Shown: positions 20,208 through 32,069 of the stretch, piece after piece
How positions within the stretch are numbered: position 1 is the stretch's first letter
Layout: every line of letters starts with the position of its first letter
NCBI RefSeq assembly: GCF_002042885.1
Contig: NZ_MVFY01000013.1
Span: 1 to 64,000 of the forward strand
DNA: 64,000 nucleotides
Reading direction: 5' to 3'
Source of the DNA: Citrobacter portucalensis
Lineage (GTDB): Bacteria; Pseudomonadota; Gammaproteobacteria; Enterobacterales; Enterobacteriaceae
Translations under genes and position numbers: made by a program
Notes under the pieces: model-generated
The model's input: the letters and a program-made list of their open reading frames with translations, nothing else
What the model was told of the DNA's origin: nothing
Database searches by the model: none

Positions 20208-22470
20208 CCTGGATCTCCTTCGACAACTCGACAAAGAAGGCGCTGTAACCCGCCACACGCACCACCAGCCCGGTGAAATCCTGCGGGCGCTGCTGCGCTT
20301 CGCGCAATGTGTCGGCATTCACCACGTTAAACTGGATATGCTGGAGTTTGAGCTGGGTAAATGCCCGCAGAAAATCCGCCAGCTTGCGTAAACCGGCCTC
20401 ACCTTCCAGTGTGGCTGGTGTAAACTTCACGTTCAGCAACGTCCCATTGGAAAGCAGTGTGTTATCCAGCTTGCTGACCGACTTCAATACCGCCGTCGGT
20501 CCTTGCATATCCTGTCCCAGCATCGGCGACAGCCCCCCATCTGCCAGTTGCTCCCCGGCTAAGCGGCCATCCGGTGTTGCCCCAACGACCGAACCCAGCG
20601 GCACGTGTGCAGAGACGGTATACGAACCCGGCGTAAATTGCCCGCCGCGTGGATTCTGGTATTTCTCTACCTCTTTGCAGTAATGACGTAGCAGTTCGGC
20701 GCTGATGTTATCTACATCATCGATATCGTTGCCGTATTTTTCGAAGCGATTGATCAGCCTGGAGCGAACTTTCTCGCCTTCCGGGGTAGCAAAGTTATCT
20801 TTTAGCACCGACAAAAGTTCATCAAAAGATAAGCGCTGTTGTTCGAATACCAGCCCATTGAGCGCATGCAGCGAATCGCTCAGGTTTGCAATACCAATCC
20901 CCTGTACGCCGGAGAAGTTATAACGCGCGCCACCGTCGGTAATATCGCACCCTTTATCCAGACAGTCGCTAATAAATGAGGAGAGCAGCGGCACCGGCGC
21001 CCAGTCGCGGTGACCGATATCGCAGATATTACTGCCCTCCACCATCAACGTGATGTAGTGGCTGATTTTGGCACGAATATGCGCCAGGAGATCGTCGTAC
21101 GTCAGAGTACGGTTGCCTTCGTTCTCATGCAGACAAATTTCCATCACTTTCAGCAGATTAAACATAGCGATATCGTGCAAACCGTATGTTCTGCCTGGAA
21201 TAGACAGCTCGACACAGCCTACTACCGCGTAATCCCGCGCATCTTCCAGCGAAACACCGCGATTAAGAAACGCGGGCACCACCACTTCATCGTTAAAGAT
21301 TTGCGGGATGCCGGTACCAAGACGAATGGTCTGTGCTGTTTTCATCAGGAACGGTGTATCGATCAATGCATTCGTGCGCACACCGAGGTTTGGTTGTGGT
21401 AGCTGTACGTTCTGATACGCATCAAGACAGAGGAAAGACAAAACATTTACCGCACTACGACCATTCTCCGTCAATCCCCCCAGTAGCGCGGTGTAGCCTG
21501 TTGGGAAGCCAGCGAAATAGCGCGCACTACTGGTGGATCGCAGCAGTACGATGTCATTACATTTCACCCATAGGGATTCGAGGATCTCTTGTAAGAATGC
21601 TGGGTCTTCCCCCTGCGTCAGCGAAGCCTGATAAAACGGCAGCATATACTGGTCGAAGCGTCCAAGTGAAAGAGAACTGGCGTTGGATTCATATTGCAAA
21701 ATAATGTTCATGTACCAGAACAGCTGACATGCCTGCCAGAAGGTTTGCGGCTTGCTTTGGGCGTTATGCCGAGAGTTTTCAGCAATCGTCAGTAATTCCT
21801 GGCGTCGCTGCGCATCCGGGCAGCTTTCCGCCATCTTCTCTGCCAACATAGCGTAACGCAAAATATGTTTTTGCGAAGCCTCAAGCAGTAGCAGCGCAGC
21901 CTGATAAAAGTGATTCTCCGGCTGCTGCAGACAATGCGCTCGCATCTGCGCTACCAGTTCGCCAAGCCCATGATTCAACAGGCGTGGATAATCAATAATG
22001 ATATGTCCCTGACCTTTGTCAGTCTGGTTAATGCTAAAAATCTGGGTGCTGACGGCGGCTTTAACCTCATCGGTCATCTGACCGTTGATGAAATCTTTCA
22101 TCGACCGCTTTTCCCAGTACGGATACAGCACATCGCGATAGAGATGTTTATCCTCTTCGCTGATGTCAAAACGGTCCTGCGGACGGGTTGGAAACTGCTC
22201 CAGCTCTTTAAGCAGCCAGTAAGGATCCATTTCCGGTGACATAATGCCCGCACGCGGTTTAACAGTACGGTTTCCGGCAATCAGTTCCTCATCACGAATC
22301 GAAATCTCAACGTGCTCAAGAATATATGCGGTGGCTTTCGCCCGACGCAGAATAACCGGCTCTCCCTCCGTCTGCTGGTGGCTGGCGGTATATAACAGCG
22401 CACGTTCAAGCGAAATTTCACGGTTGTTCTGAAACAGAGCGGTTTTTAAACGTTGGATACGGTTCGTCAT
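20173..22470 (-). CDS. pflD: glycyl-radical enzyme PflD, probable dehydratase-type
   Basis: The 765-residue protein equals the E. coli PflD length. The C-terminal glycyl-radical motif is VRVAGYSAFFVEL. The active-site cysteine lies in VVGCVELSIPGR, a GCxE arrangement as in glycerol and choline-type glycyl-radical enzymes, not the adjacent Cys-Cys of pyruvate formate-lyase. The substrate is therefore unlikely to be pyruvate despite the name. It needs anoxia and the neighbouring activase PflC. The start MTNRIQRLK has a good GGAG ribosome-binding site; the frame extends upstream only through a REP element. Confidence 0.92.
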   Translation of the reverse strand: MTNRIQRLKTALFQNNREISLERALLYTASHQQTEGEPVILRRAKATAYILEHVEISIRDEELIAGNRTVKPRAGIMSPEMDPYWLLKELEQFPTRPQDRFDISEEDKHLYRDVLYPYWEKRSMKDFINGQMTDEVKAAVSTQIFSINQTDKGQGHIIIDYPRLLNHGLGELVAQMRAHCLQQPENHFYQAALLLLEASQKHILRYAMLAEKMAESCPDAQRRQELLTIAENSRHNAQSKPQTFWQACQLFWYMNIILQYESNASSLSLGRFDQYMLPFYQASLTQGEDPAFLQEILESLWVKCNDIVLLRSTSSARYFAGFPTGYTALLGGLTENGRSAVNVLSFLCLDAYQNVQLPQPNLGVRTNALIDTPFLMKTAQTIRLGTGIPQIFNDEVVVPAFLNRGVSLEDARDYAVVGCVELSIPGRTYGLHDIAMFNLLKVMEICLHENEGNRTLTYDDLLAHIRAKISHYITLMVEGSNICDIGHRDWAPVPLLSSFISDCLDKGCDITDGGARYNFSGVQGIGIANLSDSLHALNGLVFEQQRLSFDELLSVLKDNFATPEGEKVRSRLINRFEKYGNDIDDVDNISAELLRHYCKEVEKYQNPRGGQFTPGSYTVSAHVPLGSVVGATPDGRLAGEQLADGGLSPMLGQDMQGPTAVLKSVSKLDNTLLSNGTLLNVKFTPATLEGEAGLRKLADFLRAFTQLKLQHIQFNVVNADTLREAQQRPQDFTGLVVRVAGYSAFFVELSKEIQDDIIRRTAHQL

Positions 22471-22492
22471 GAGGAACTCCTGCGGGAATAGT

Positions 22493-22562
22493 TGCCTGAT
22501 GGCGCTACGCTTATCAGGCCTACGCATCTGTAGGCCGGATAAGGCGAAGCCGCCATCCGGCA
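22493..22562. repeat. BIME between frwB and pflD
   Basis: Two REP units are seen: CCTGATGGCGCTACGCTTATCAGGCCTAC and GTAGGCCGGATAAGGCGAAGCCGCCATCCGGC. They lie within the frwC-frwB-pflD-pflC-frwD operon. Confidence 0.88.
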
Positions 22563-22571
22563 AACAAACGG

Positions 22572-22892
22572 TTAAGCGGTTTGCGCCAGATGCGTGCCAA
22601 TCTTGTTCATGATGGCGTCGGCACGTTTCACTGCATCGCTGATGTTGACGCGAACGATAGTTTTGCCCGCAAAACGTTCTTCAAATTTAATACCAATGTC
22701 CTTGGTCAGAATGACCATGTCGGCTTCCGCCACATCCGCCGCGGTCAGTTCGTTTTCCAGACCGATCGAACCCTGAGTCTCAACCTTTACTTGCCAACCT
22801 TTAGCTTTAGCGGCGCTTTCCAGCGCTTCGGCTGCCATATAGGTGTGGGCAACGCCAGAAGGACATGCGGTTACTGCGATAATCTTGGTCAT
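22572..22892 (-). CDS. frwB: fructose-like PTS enzyme IIB component
   Basis: FrwB is a 106-residue IIB-fructose protein with the phospho-cysteine motif VTACPSGVAHTYMAAEAL. Its length equals E. coli FrwB. It sits 14 bp downstream of frwC, the membrane IIC component, and should pass phosphate from FrwA to the imported sugar. The sugar is not known for this system. Confidence 0.95.
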   Translation of the reverse strand: MTKIIAVTACPSGVAHTYMAAEALESAAKAKGWQVKVETQGSIGLENELTAADVAEADMVILTKDIGIKFEERFAGKTIVRVNISDAVKRADAIMNKIGTHLAQTA

Positions 22893-22906
22893 GACTCATT
22901 CCTCAC

Positions 22907-23986
22907 TTAATTCATTTCAAAATCTAAATCCAGGTCATCTTCTTTCTGATCGACCTGAGACACTTTTTTCCGCGCCAGACTTTTCAGTACGTTAACGCAC
23001 ACGGCGGTCACTACAGCACCAACGGCAACAGCCGCGATATAACCCAGTTTTCCTTCCACTACAGGCAGAACAATCAGTCCGCCCCAGCCGGCATAACACT
23101 GCGCACCAAACAGGGCGGCGGTTACCGTGCCACAGGCGGAACCCACCATAATCGATGGAATGACACGCAGCGGATCGGCTGCAGCAAACGGAATCGCGCC
23201 TTCCGTTACGCCAACGCAGCCCATTACCAGCGCAGCTTTACCGGCTTCGCGTTCTTCAGAAGAGAAATTCTTACGACCAATCAGCGTCGCTAAACCTAAA
23301 CCCAGCGGCGGCACGCAGATCCCTACTGCGGCGATTGCCACGACGGTATAAACCCCCTGCGCCACGCAAATCAGCATGAATGCGTAGGCAACTTTGTTAA
23401 TTGGCCCTCCCATATCGAAGGCCAACATCAGTCCCATAATTACCGCCAGCAGCACAATGCTGCCCTGCTGCATACCCTGCAGCCACTCGGTCAGGCTAGT
23501 AGTTAACGCGCCAACAGGCTCCCCCAGCCCCCACATCATGATACCTGCGGTGATAAAAGTGCCGACGATGGGAATAACGAAGATAGGCATTACCGAACGC
23601 AACACCTTATGTACGGGGATCTTCTTCAGATAATGGACAACGATACCGCCAATAATCCCAGCAATTAATGCGCCAAAGAAACCTGCACCGAAGCTGTTTC
23701 CCACCCATGCGCCAATCGCACAAGGGGCCAGAGCAGAACGTTCAGCGATGGAATAGCCGATATAAGCAGCAAGAAATGGCACCATCAAAGTCAACCCGGC
23801 GACGCCAATATCAAACAGCTTTTTAAGATTAGGATCGGTCGCAGCATCCGGTACCGCGCCTTTGCCATACAGCATGACGGAGACAGCCAGCAAAATACCG
23901 CCCGCTACGACGAAGGGGATCATATGCGAAACACCGGTCATCAGGTGCTGACGAGTATTTTTCAGGATTTGTACCAACTCTTTCAT
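22907..23986 (-). CDS. frwC: fructose-like PTS enzyme IIC permease
   Basis: FrwC is a 359-residue membrane permease of the IIC-fructose family with about nine or ten hydrophobic segments and the typical MTGVSHMIPFVVAGGILLA start. It also shows a GAIPFAAADPLRVIPS loop near the sugar site. It heads the frwCB-pflDC-frwD operon and is divergent from frwA, which supplies the phosphoryl-transfer domains. Confidence 0.95.
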   Translation of the reverse strand: MKELVQILKNTRQHLMTGVSHMIPFVVAGGILLAVSVMLYGKGAVPDAATDPNLKKLFDIGVAGLTLMVPFLAAYIGYSIAERSALAPCAIGAWVGNSFGAGFFGALIAGIIGGIVVHYLKKIPVHKVLRSVMPIFVIPIVGTFITAGIMMWGLGEPVGALTTSLTEWLQGMQQGSIVLLAVIMGLMLAFDMGGPINKVAYAFMLICVAQGVYTVVAIAAVGICVPPLGLGLATLIGRKNFSSEEREAGKAALVMGCVGVTEGAIPFAAADPLRVIPSIMVGSACGTVTAALFGAQCYAGWGGLIVLPVVEGKLGYIAAVAVGAVVTAVCVNVLKSLARKKVSQVDQKEDDLDLDFEMN

Positions 23987-24294
23987 AAGTCGCTCCCGGG
24001 CTGCCTAAAGCCCATATCCATAAACTTGTTGCGGAAAACAATAGGCAATCTGACGCGACGCAAACAGTGGATAAAAAGGCCATTTGCTGGACTTTTGTAA
24101 TGTCAGTACAAAAATGCGATCCGCCTCATAACTTGCAGTTTCTCGGAATTTATAGTGGATACGCTGACTTGTGAGGGATGTCTCACTTTGATGGTTATAT
24201 TACATTTATCCAGTTTTTGGCAGATTTGTCACATGGCAGGCTCAGGCGTTGCCCTTTTATCCTGTAGCGAGAAATCGTTATGGGAGATGAGGCT
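23987..24294. promoter_or_regulatory. frwC/frwA divergent promoter region
   Basis: No gene is supported in this 308-bp gap. A CRP-like site TGTGA-N6-TCTCA lies at 24170-24185, about 110 bp before frwA and 185 bp before frwC. That would fit catabolite control of a sugar PTS. Promoter hexamers were not assigned with confidence. Confidence 0.5.
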
Positions 24295-26796
24295 ATGGCC
24301 CTGATTGTGGAATTTACCTGTGAGCTACCCAATGGCGTACATGCACGCCCGGCAAGCCACATAGAAACGCAGTGCAACACCTTTACCTCACACATTGAGT
24401 GGCACAACCTGCGTACCGAACGTAAGGGCAACGCTAAGAGCGCACTATCGCTGATTGGCACCGATACTCTGGCGGGTGATAGCTGCCAGTTGCTGATTTC
24501 CGGTACAGATGAACAGGCAGCCCACCAGCATCTGAGCCAATGGTTACGAAATGAATTTCCGCACTGCGATGCACCGCTAGCGGAATCCAAAAACAACGAG
24601 CTGGAGCCACTTCCAGCATCGCTCACCCATTTAAATCCACAGCTTTTCCGCGCTCGCACCGTCTGCAGCGGCAACGCAGGAGGCGTTCTGAGTCTGCTTT
24701 CTTCGCTGGATCTTAACGCGCTCAGTAACCTTCCATCCGCTCAAGATATTGAAACCGAGCAAGCGGCACTGGATAACGGTTTAACGCTGTTGATGAAGAA
24801 TATTGAGTTTCGATTACTCGACAGCGACGGCGCTACCAGTGCGATTCTGGAAGCACACCGCTCGCTGGCAAGCGACCTCTCACTGCGCCAGCACCTGCTC
24901 GCTGGCGTATCACGCGGGTTAAGCTGCGCCCAGGCGGTTGTCGAAAGTGCCGGACATTTTTGTGATGAATTCGCCCGTTCAAGCAGCAGTTATTTACAGG
25001 AGCGTGCACTGGATGTACGCGATGTTTGCTTCCAGCTTCTGCAGCAAATTTATGGGGAACAGCGCTTCCCTGCACCGGGAAAACTGACCCAGCCTACGGT
25101 TTGCATGGCGGATGAGCTAACACCGAGCCAGTTCCTCGAACTGGACAAAACATTGCTGAAAGGCTTGCTGTTAAAAAGCGGTGGTACTACGTCACACACG
25201 GTGATTCTCGCCCGGTCATTCAACATCCCTACGCTGGTTGGCGTAGATATTGAATCTTTGATGCCATGGCTACAGCAAACGGTTTATATCGATGGTAACG
25301 CAGGAGCAGTCGTCGTTGCCCCTGATGAATCCATCGTACGTTATTATCAGCAAGAAGCCCGTATCCAGGATGCCATTCGGGAACAGCAACGTATCTGGCT
25401 GACCCAGGAGGCACGCACGGCTGATGGCATCCGTATGGAAGTCGCCGCCAACATCGCCCACTCCGTGGAAGCACAAGCAGCCTTTAGTAACGGTGCGGAA
25501 GCGGTTGGCCTGTTCCGTACGGAAATGCTGTATATGGACCGTACCTGCGCCCCGGATGAGAACGAACTATACAACATTTTCTGCCAGGCGCTGGAACCCG
25601 CAAAGGGACGCAGCATTATTGTACGCACCATGGATATCGGCGGTGATAAACCCGTTGATTATCTGAATATTCCTGCTGAGACCAACCCATTTCTCGGTTA
25701 TCGCGCGGTGCGTATTTATGAAGAATATGCCACGTTGTTTACTACGCAACTGCGATCGATCCTGCGCGCCTCAGCGCACGGTAGCCTGAAAATCATGATC
25801 CCAATGATCTCCTCGATGGAAGAGATCCTGTGGGTCAAAGAGAAACTGGCAGAAGCCAAGCAGCAACTGCGAAGTGAACACATTCCGTTTGATGAGAAGA
25901 TCCAGCTCGGTATTATGCTGGAGGTTCCGTCTGTGATGTTCATCATTGACCAATGCTGTGAAGAGATTGATTTCTTTAGTATTGGTAGCAATGACCTGAC
26001 GCAATACCTGCTGGCGGTCGACCGCGACAACGCCAAAGTTACCCGCCACTACAACAGCCTGAATCCGGCCTTCCTGCGCGCACTGGATTACGCCGTGCAG
26101 GCAGTACATCGACAGGGGAAATGGATTGGCCTGTGCGGTGAACTGGGTGCCAAAGGTTCTGTACTGCCACTGCTGGTGGGACTGGGTCTGGACGAACTTA
26201 GCATGAGCGCTCCCTCCATTCCCGCCGCCAAAGCGCGGATGGCGCAACTCGACAGCCGTGCCTGCCGTCAATTGCTGAATCAAGCGATGGCTTGTCGAAC
26301 CTCGCTGGAGGTCGAACATCTGCTGGCTCAGTTCCGCATGACCCAACAGGATACACCTCTGGTTACCGCCGAATGCATCACACTGGACAGCGACTGGCGC
26401 AGTAAAGAAGAGGTAATCAAAGGGATGACCGATAACCTCCTGCTGGCAGGCCGTTGCCGCTATCCACGTAAACTGGAAGCAGACCTGTGGGCGCGCGAAG
26501 CCGTCTTCTCTACCGGATTAGGTTTTAGCTTCGCCATTCCACACAGCAAATCCGAACATATTGAGCAGTCCACCATCAGCGTAGCGCGCCTGCAAGCGCC
26601 GGTACGTTGGGGTGATGATGATGCACAGTTCATTATTATGCTGACGCTCAACAAACATGCCGCTGGCGATCAGCATATGCGTATTTTCTCGCGTCTGGCG
26701 CGCCGCATTATGCATGAAGAATTCCGTAACGCGCTGGTTAGTGCCGCCTCAGCCGACGCTATCGCCAGCCTGTTGCAACATGAACTTGAACTTTAA
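24295..26796 (+). CDS. frwA: multiphosphoryl transfer protein (HPr-EI-IIA fusion)
   Basis: FrwA (PtsA) joins three PTS functions in one cytoplasmic protein of 833 residues, the E. coli length. An HPr-like domain at the N-terminus has NGVHARPAS. A PEP-dependent enzyme I domain has the phospho-histidine motif GGTTSHTVILARS and catalytic MLEVPSV and GSNDLTQY. A C-terminal IIA-fructose domain has FAIPHSKSEHI. It could pass phosphate from PEP to FrwB or FrwD without the general PTS proteins. The start is placed at MALIVEF, five codons inside the open frame. fsaB and gldA follow closely. Confidence 0.95.
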   Translation: MALIVEFTCELPNGVHARPASHIETQCNTFTSHIEWHNLRTERKGNAKSALSLIGTDTLAGDSCQLLISGTDEQAAHQHLSQWLRNEFPHCDAPLAESKNNELEPLPASLTHLNPQLFRARTVCSGNAGGVLSLLSSLDLNALSNLPSAQDIETEQAALDNGLTLLMKNIEFRLLDSDGATSAILEAHRSLASDLSLRQHLLAGVSRGLSCAQAVVESAGHFCDEFARSSSSYLQERALDVRDVCFQLLQQIYGEQRFPAPGKLTQPTVCMADELTPSQFLELDKTLLKGLLLKSGGTTSHTVILARSFNIPTLVGVDIESLMPWLQQTVYIDGNAGAVVVAPDESIVRYYQQEARIQDAIREQQRIWLTQEARTADGIRMEVAANIAHSVEAQAAFSNGAEAVGLFRTEMLYMDRTCAPDENELYNIFCQALEPAKGRSIIVRTMDIGGDKPVDYLNIPAETNPFLGYRAVRIYEEYATLFTTQLRSILRASAHGSLKIMIPMISSMEEILWVKEKLAEAKQQLRSEHIPFDEKIQLGIMLEVPSVMFIIDQCCEEIDFFSIGSNDLTQYLLAVDRDNAKVTRHYNSLNPAFLRALDYAVQAVHRQGKWIGLCGELGAKGSVLPLLVGLGLDELSMSAPSIPAAKARMAQLDSRACRQLLNQAMACRTSLEVEHLLAQFRMTQQDTPLVTAECITLDSDWRSKEEVIKGMTDNLLLAGRCRYPRKLEADLWAREAVFSTGLGFSFAIPHSKSEHIEQSTISVARLQAPVRWGDDDAQFIIMLTLNKHAAGDQHMRIFSRLARRIMHEEFRNALVSAASADAIASLLQHELEL

Positions 26797-26811
26797 AGAG
26801 GATGTTTTTGT

Positions 26812-27474
26812 ATGGAACTTTACCTTGATACCGCCAACGTCGCGGAAGTTGAACGTCTGGCACGCATCTTCCCTATCGCGGGTGTTACCACCAACCCAAG
26901 CATTGTGGCGGCAAGCAAAGAATCTATCTGGGATGTACTGCCACGCCTGCAAAACGCCATCGGCGAAGAGGGTATTTTGTTTGCCCAAACCATGAGCCGA
27001 GACGCACAGGGCATGGTGGAAGAAGCCAAACGCCTGAGCAACGCGGTGCCTGGTCTGGTAGTGAAAATCCCGGTGACATCCGAAGGTCTGGCCGCGATTA
27101 AGATGCTGAAAAAAGAGGGTATCACCACGCTGGGAACCGCCGTATACAGTGCATCTCAGGGGCTACTGGCTGCGCTGGCAGGAGCTAAATATATCGCGCC
27201 TTACGTTAACCGTATCGACGCACAGGGCGGCGACGGGATTCGCACAGTACAGGAACTGCAAACGTTACTGGAGCTGCATGCGCCAAACAGCATGGTACTG
27301 GCAGCCAGCTTTAAAACCCCGCGTCAGGCGCTGGATTGCTTACTGGCAGGATGTGAAGCTATCACCCTGCCATTAGACGTAGCGCAACAAATGCTCAATA
27401 CCCCTGCGGTAGAGTCAGCAATAGAGAAGTTTGAGCAGGACTGGAACAACGCATTTGGTCACATCAACCTGTGA
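26812..27474 (+). CDS. fsaB: fructose-6-phosphate aldolase 2
   Basis: FsaB (TalC) is a class I aldolase that cleaves fructose 6-phosphate to dihydroxyacetone and glyceraldehyde 3-phosphate in vitro. The 220 residues equal the E. coli length. The Schiff-base lysine is K85 in VVKIPVT, and the transaldolase-like [11 protein letters not shown] motif is at the N-terminus. It lies 15 bp after frwA and 12 bp before gldA, so the three are one operon. Confidence 0.97.
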   Translation: MELYLDTANVAEVERLARIFPIAGVTTNPSIVAASKESIWDVLPRLQNAIGEEGILFAQTMSRDAQGMVEEAKRLSNAVPGLVVKIPVTSEGLAAIKMLKKEGITTLGTAVYSASQGLLAALAGAKYIAPYVNRIDAQGGDGIRTVQELQTLLELHAPNSMVLAASFKTPRQALDCLLAGCEAITLPLDVAQQMLNTPAVESAIEKFEQDWNNAFGHINL

Positions 27475-27486
27475 GGGAAATAAAGT

Positions 27487-28590
27487 ATGGATCGCATTAT
27501 TCAATCACCTGGTAAGTACATCCAGGGTGCCGATGTTATTACCCGTCTTGGCAGCTACCTCAAACCACTGGCAGAACGCTGGCTGGTCGTTGGGGACAAG
27601 TTTGTCTTAGGCTTTGCCCAGGGCGCACTGGAAAAAAGCTTCCAGGATGCCGGACTGGCGCTGGAAATTGCACCGTTTGGCGGCGAATGTTCACAAAACG
27701 AAATCGACCGTCTGCGCGGCGTAGCGGAAAAAGCGCAGTGTGGCGCAGTACTTGGTATTGGCGGCGGTAAAACGCTGGATACCGCCAAAGCGCTGGCGCA
27801 CTTTATGGGCGTGCCTGTCGCCATTGCCCCAACCATCGCCTCTACCGATGCGCCGTGCAGCGCGCTGTCCGTCATTTACACCGATGCCGGTGAATTCGAT
27901 CGCTATCTGCTGCTGCCCAACAACCCGGACAGGGTCATTGTGGATACCAAAATTGTCGCGGGCGCACCGGCGCGTCTGTTAGCTGCGGGTATTGGCGATG
28001 CGCTGGCAACCTGGTTCGAAGCGCGTGCCTGTTCACGCAGCGGCGCAACCACCATGGCGGGCGGTCAGTGTACTCAGGCGGCGCTGGCGCTGGCAGAGCT
28101 GTGCTTTAATACGCTGATCGAAGAAGGCGAAAAAGCGATGCTGGCAGCCGAGCAGCACGTGGTGACACCAGCACTGGAACGTGTTATTGAAGCCAACACC
28201 TATCTGAGTGGCGTCGGTTTTGAAAGCGGTGGTCTGGCAGCGGCTCACGCCATTCATAACGGTCTGACCGCAATCCCGGATGCGCATCACTACTACCACG
28301 GCGAGAAAGTGGCTTTCGGTACGCTGACACAGCTGGTGCTGGAAAACGCGCCAGTTGATGAAATTGAAACCGTTGCCGCGCTGTGTCATTCCGTTGGCCT
28401 GCCGATTACCCTGGCGCAACTGGACATCAAACAGGATATCCCGGCGAAAATGCGCATTGTGGCTGAGGCAGCCTGTGCAGAAGGCGAAACCATCCACAAC
28501 ATGCCTGGCGGCGCAACTCCGGACCAGGTGTATGCCGCCCTGCTGGTGGCTGACCAGTACGGTCAACGTTACCTGCAAGAGTGGGAATAA
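27487..28590 (+). CDS. gldA: glycerol dehydrogenase
   Basis: GldA is a zinc-dependent NAD enzyme that oxidises glycerol to dihydroxyacetone and reduces related hydroxyketones. The 367 residues equal the E. coli length. The NAD-binding [13 protein letters not shown] and the metal-binding histidines in [10 protein letters not shown] and [12 protein letters not shown] are visible. Dihydroxyacetone from FsaB is a natural substrate for the reverse reaction. A strong terminator follows. In E. coli yijF and yijE lie in the neighbourhood before katG; here they are absent. Confidence 0.97.
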   Translation: MDRIIQSPGKYIQGADVITRLGSYLKPLAERWLVVGDKFVLGFAQGALEKSFQDAGLALEIAPFGGECSQNEIDRLRGVAEKAQCGAVLGIGGGKTLDTAKALAHFMGVPVAIAPTIASTDAPCSALSVIYTDAGEFDRYLLLPNNPDRVIVDTKIVAGAPARLLAAGIGDALATWFEARACSRSGATTMAGGQCTQAALALAELCFNTLIEEGEKAMLAAEQHVVTPALERVIEANTYLSGVGFESGGLAAAHAIHNGLTAIPDAHHYYHGEKVAFGTLTQLVLENAPVDEIETVAALCHSVGLPITLAQLDIKQDIPAKMRIVAEAACAEGETIHNMPGGATPDQVYAALLVADQYGQRYLQEWE

Positions 28591-28600
28591 CCTGCCAATA

Positions 28601-28630
28601 AAAAATCCCCGCAATCGCGGGGATTTTTTT
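28601..28630. terminator. bidirectional terminator between gldA and katG
   Basis: Stem AATCCCCGC/GCGGGGATT is flanked by an A run on one side and a T run on the other, suiting both convergent genes. Confidence 0.93.
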
Positions 28631-28641
28631 ATTCATACTAT

Positions 28642-28668
28642 GCCGGATACGCACAAGCGACATCCGGC
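28642..28668. repeat. REP-like palindrome
   Basis: GCCGGATACGCACAAGCGAC with closing ATCCGGC forms a single REP-like unit just beyond the katG stop. Confidence 0.7.
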
Positions 28669-28676
28669 ATTATCTG

Positions 28677-30857
<2,181 letters not shown>

Positions 30858-30990
30858 CTATATGCTCCCTTTACAGTGTTCTGACTACGATATACACCAC
30901 CAGAGATAAGATATAGTCGAAAAAACCCACAGATTCGATAGCTCATTCCTTTTATATTTAAAGTTACAGAGATGTAGATCAAAATGATCA
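30858..30990 (-). promoter_or_regulatory. katG promoter region
   Basis: The gap is AT-rich and has several ATAG/CTAT-type elements (GATATAC, AGATATAGTC, GATAGCTC) that could make up OxyR half-sites upstream of katG. Their spacing was not matched rigorously. Confidence 0.4.
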
Positions 30991-30992
30991 AT

Positions 30993-31014
30993 AAAAAACC
31001 CTCCGAAGAGGGCT
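30993..31014 (-). terminator. metF intrinsic terminator
   Basis: The minus strand reads GCCCTCTTCGGAGGGTTTTTT, a compact tetraloop-type hairpin with a T run directly after the metF stop. Confidence 0.9.
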
Positions 31015-31024
31015 GAGGCACTAA

Positions 31025-31915
<891 letters not shown>

Positions 31916-31961
31916 TTACCTCATCAATCTTTTGTCGTTATATGTTGTGTTGTGAACTGCT

Positions 31962-31986
31962 ATACGTTTAGACGTCTAGATGTAAA
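31962..31986 (-). promoter_or_regulatory. MET boxes upstream of metF
   Basis: The exact MetJ half-site AGACGTCT (31970-31977) has weaker octamers on both sides (ATACGTTT and AGATGTAA), 50-75 bp before the metF start. It is expected to bind MetJ with SAM. Confidence 0.85.
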
Positions 31987-32069
31987 AATGACGGAAAAGC
32001 ATGCTGGCGTCAACACAAAAATCATCGTTAAAGGTGAGGAATACTCAGCCAACGTGAAAAAAATTCACA

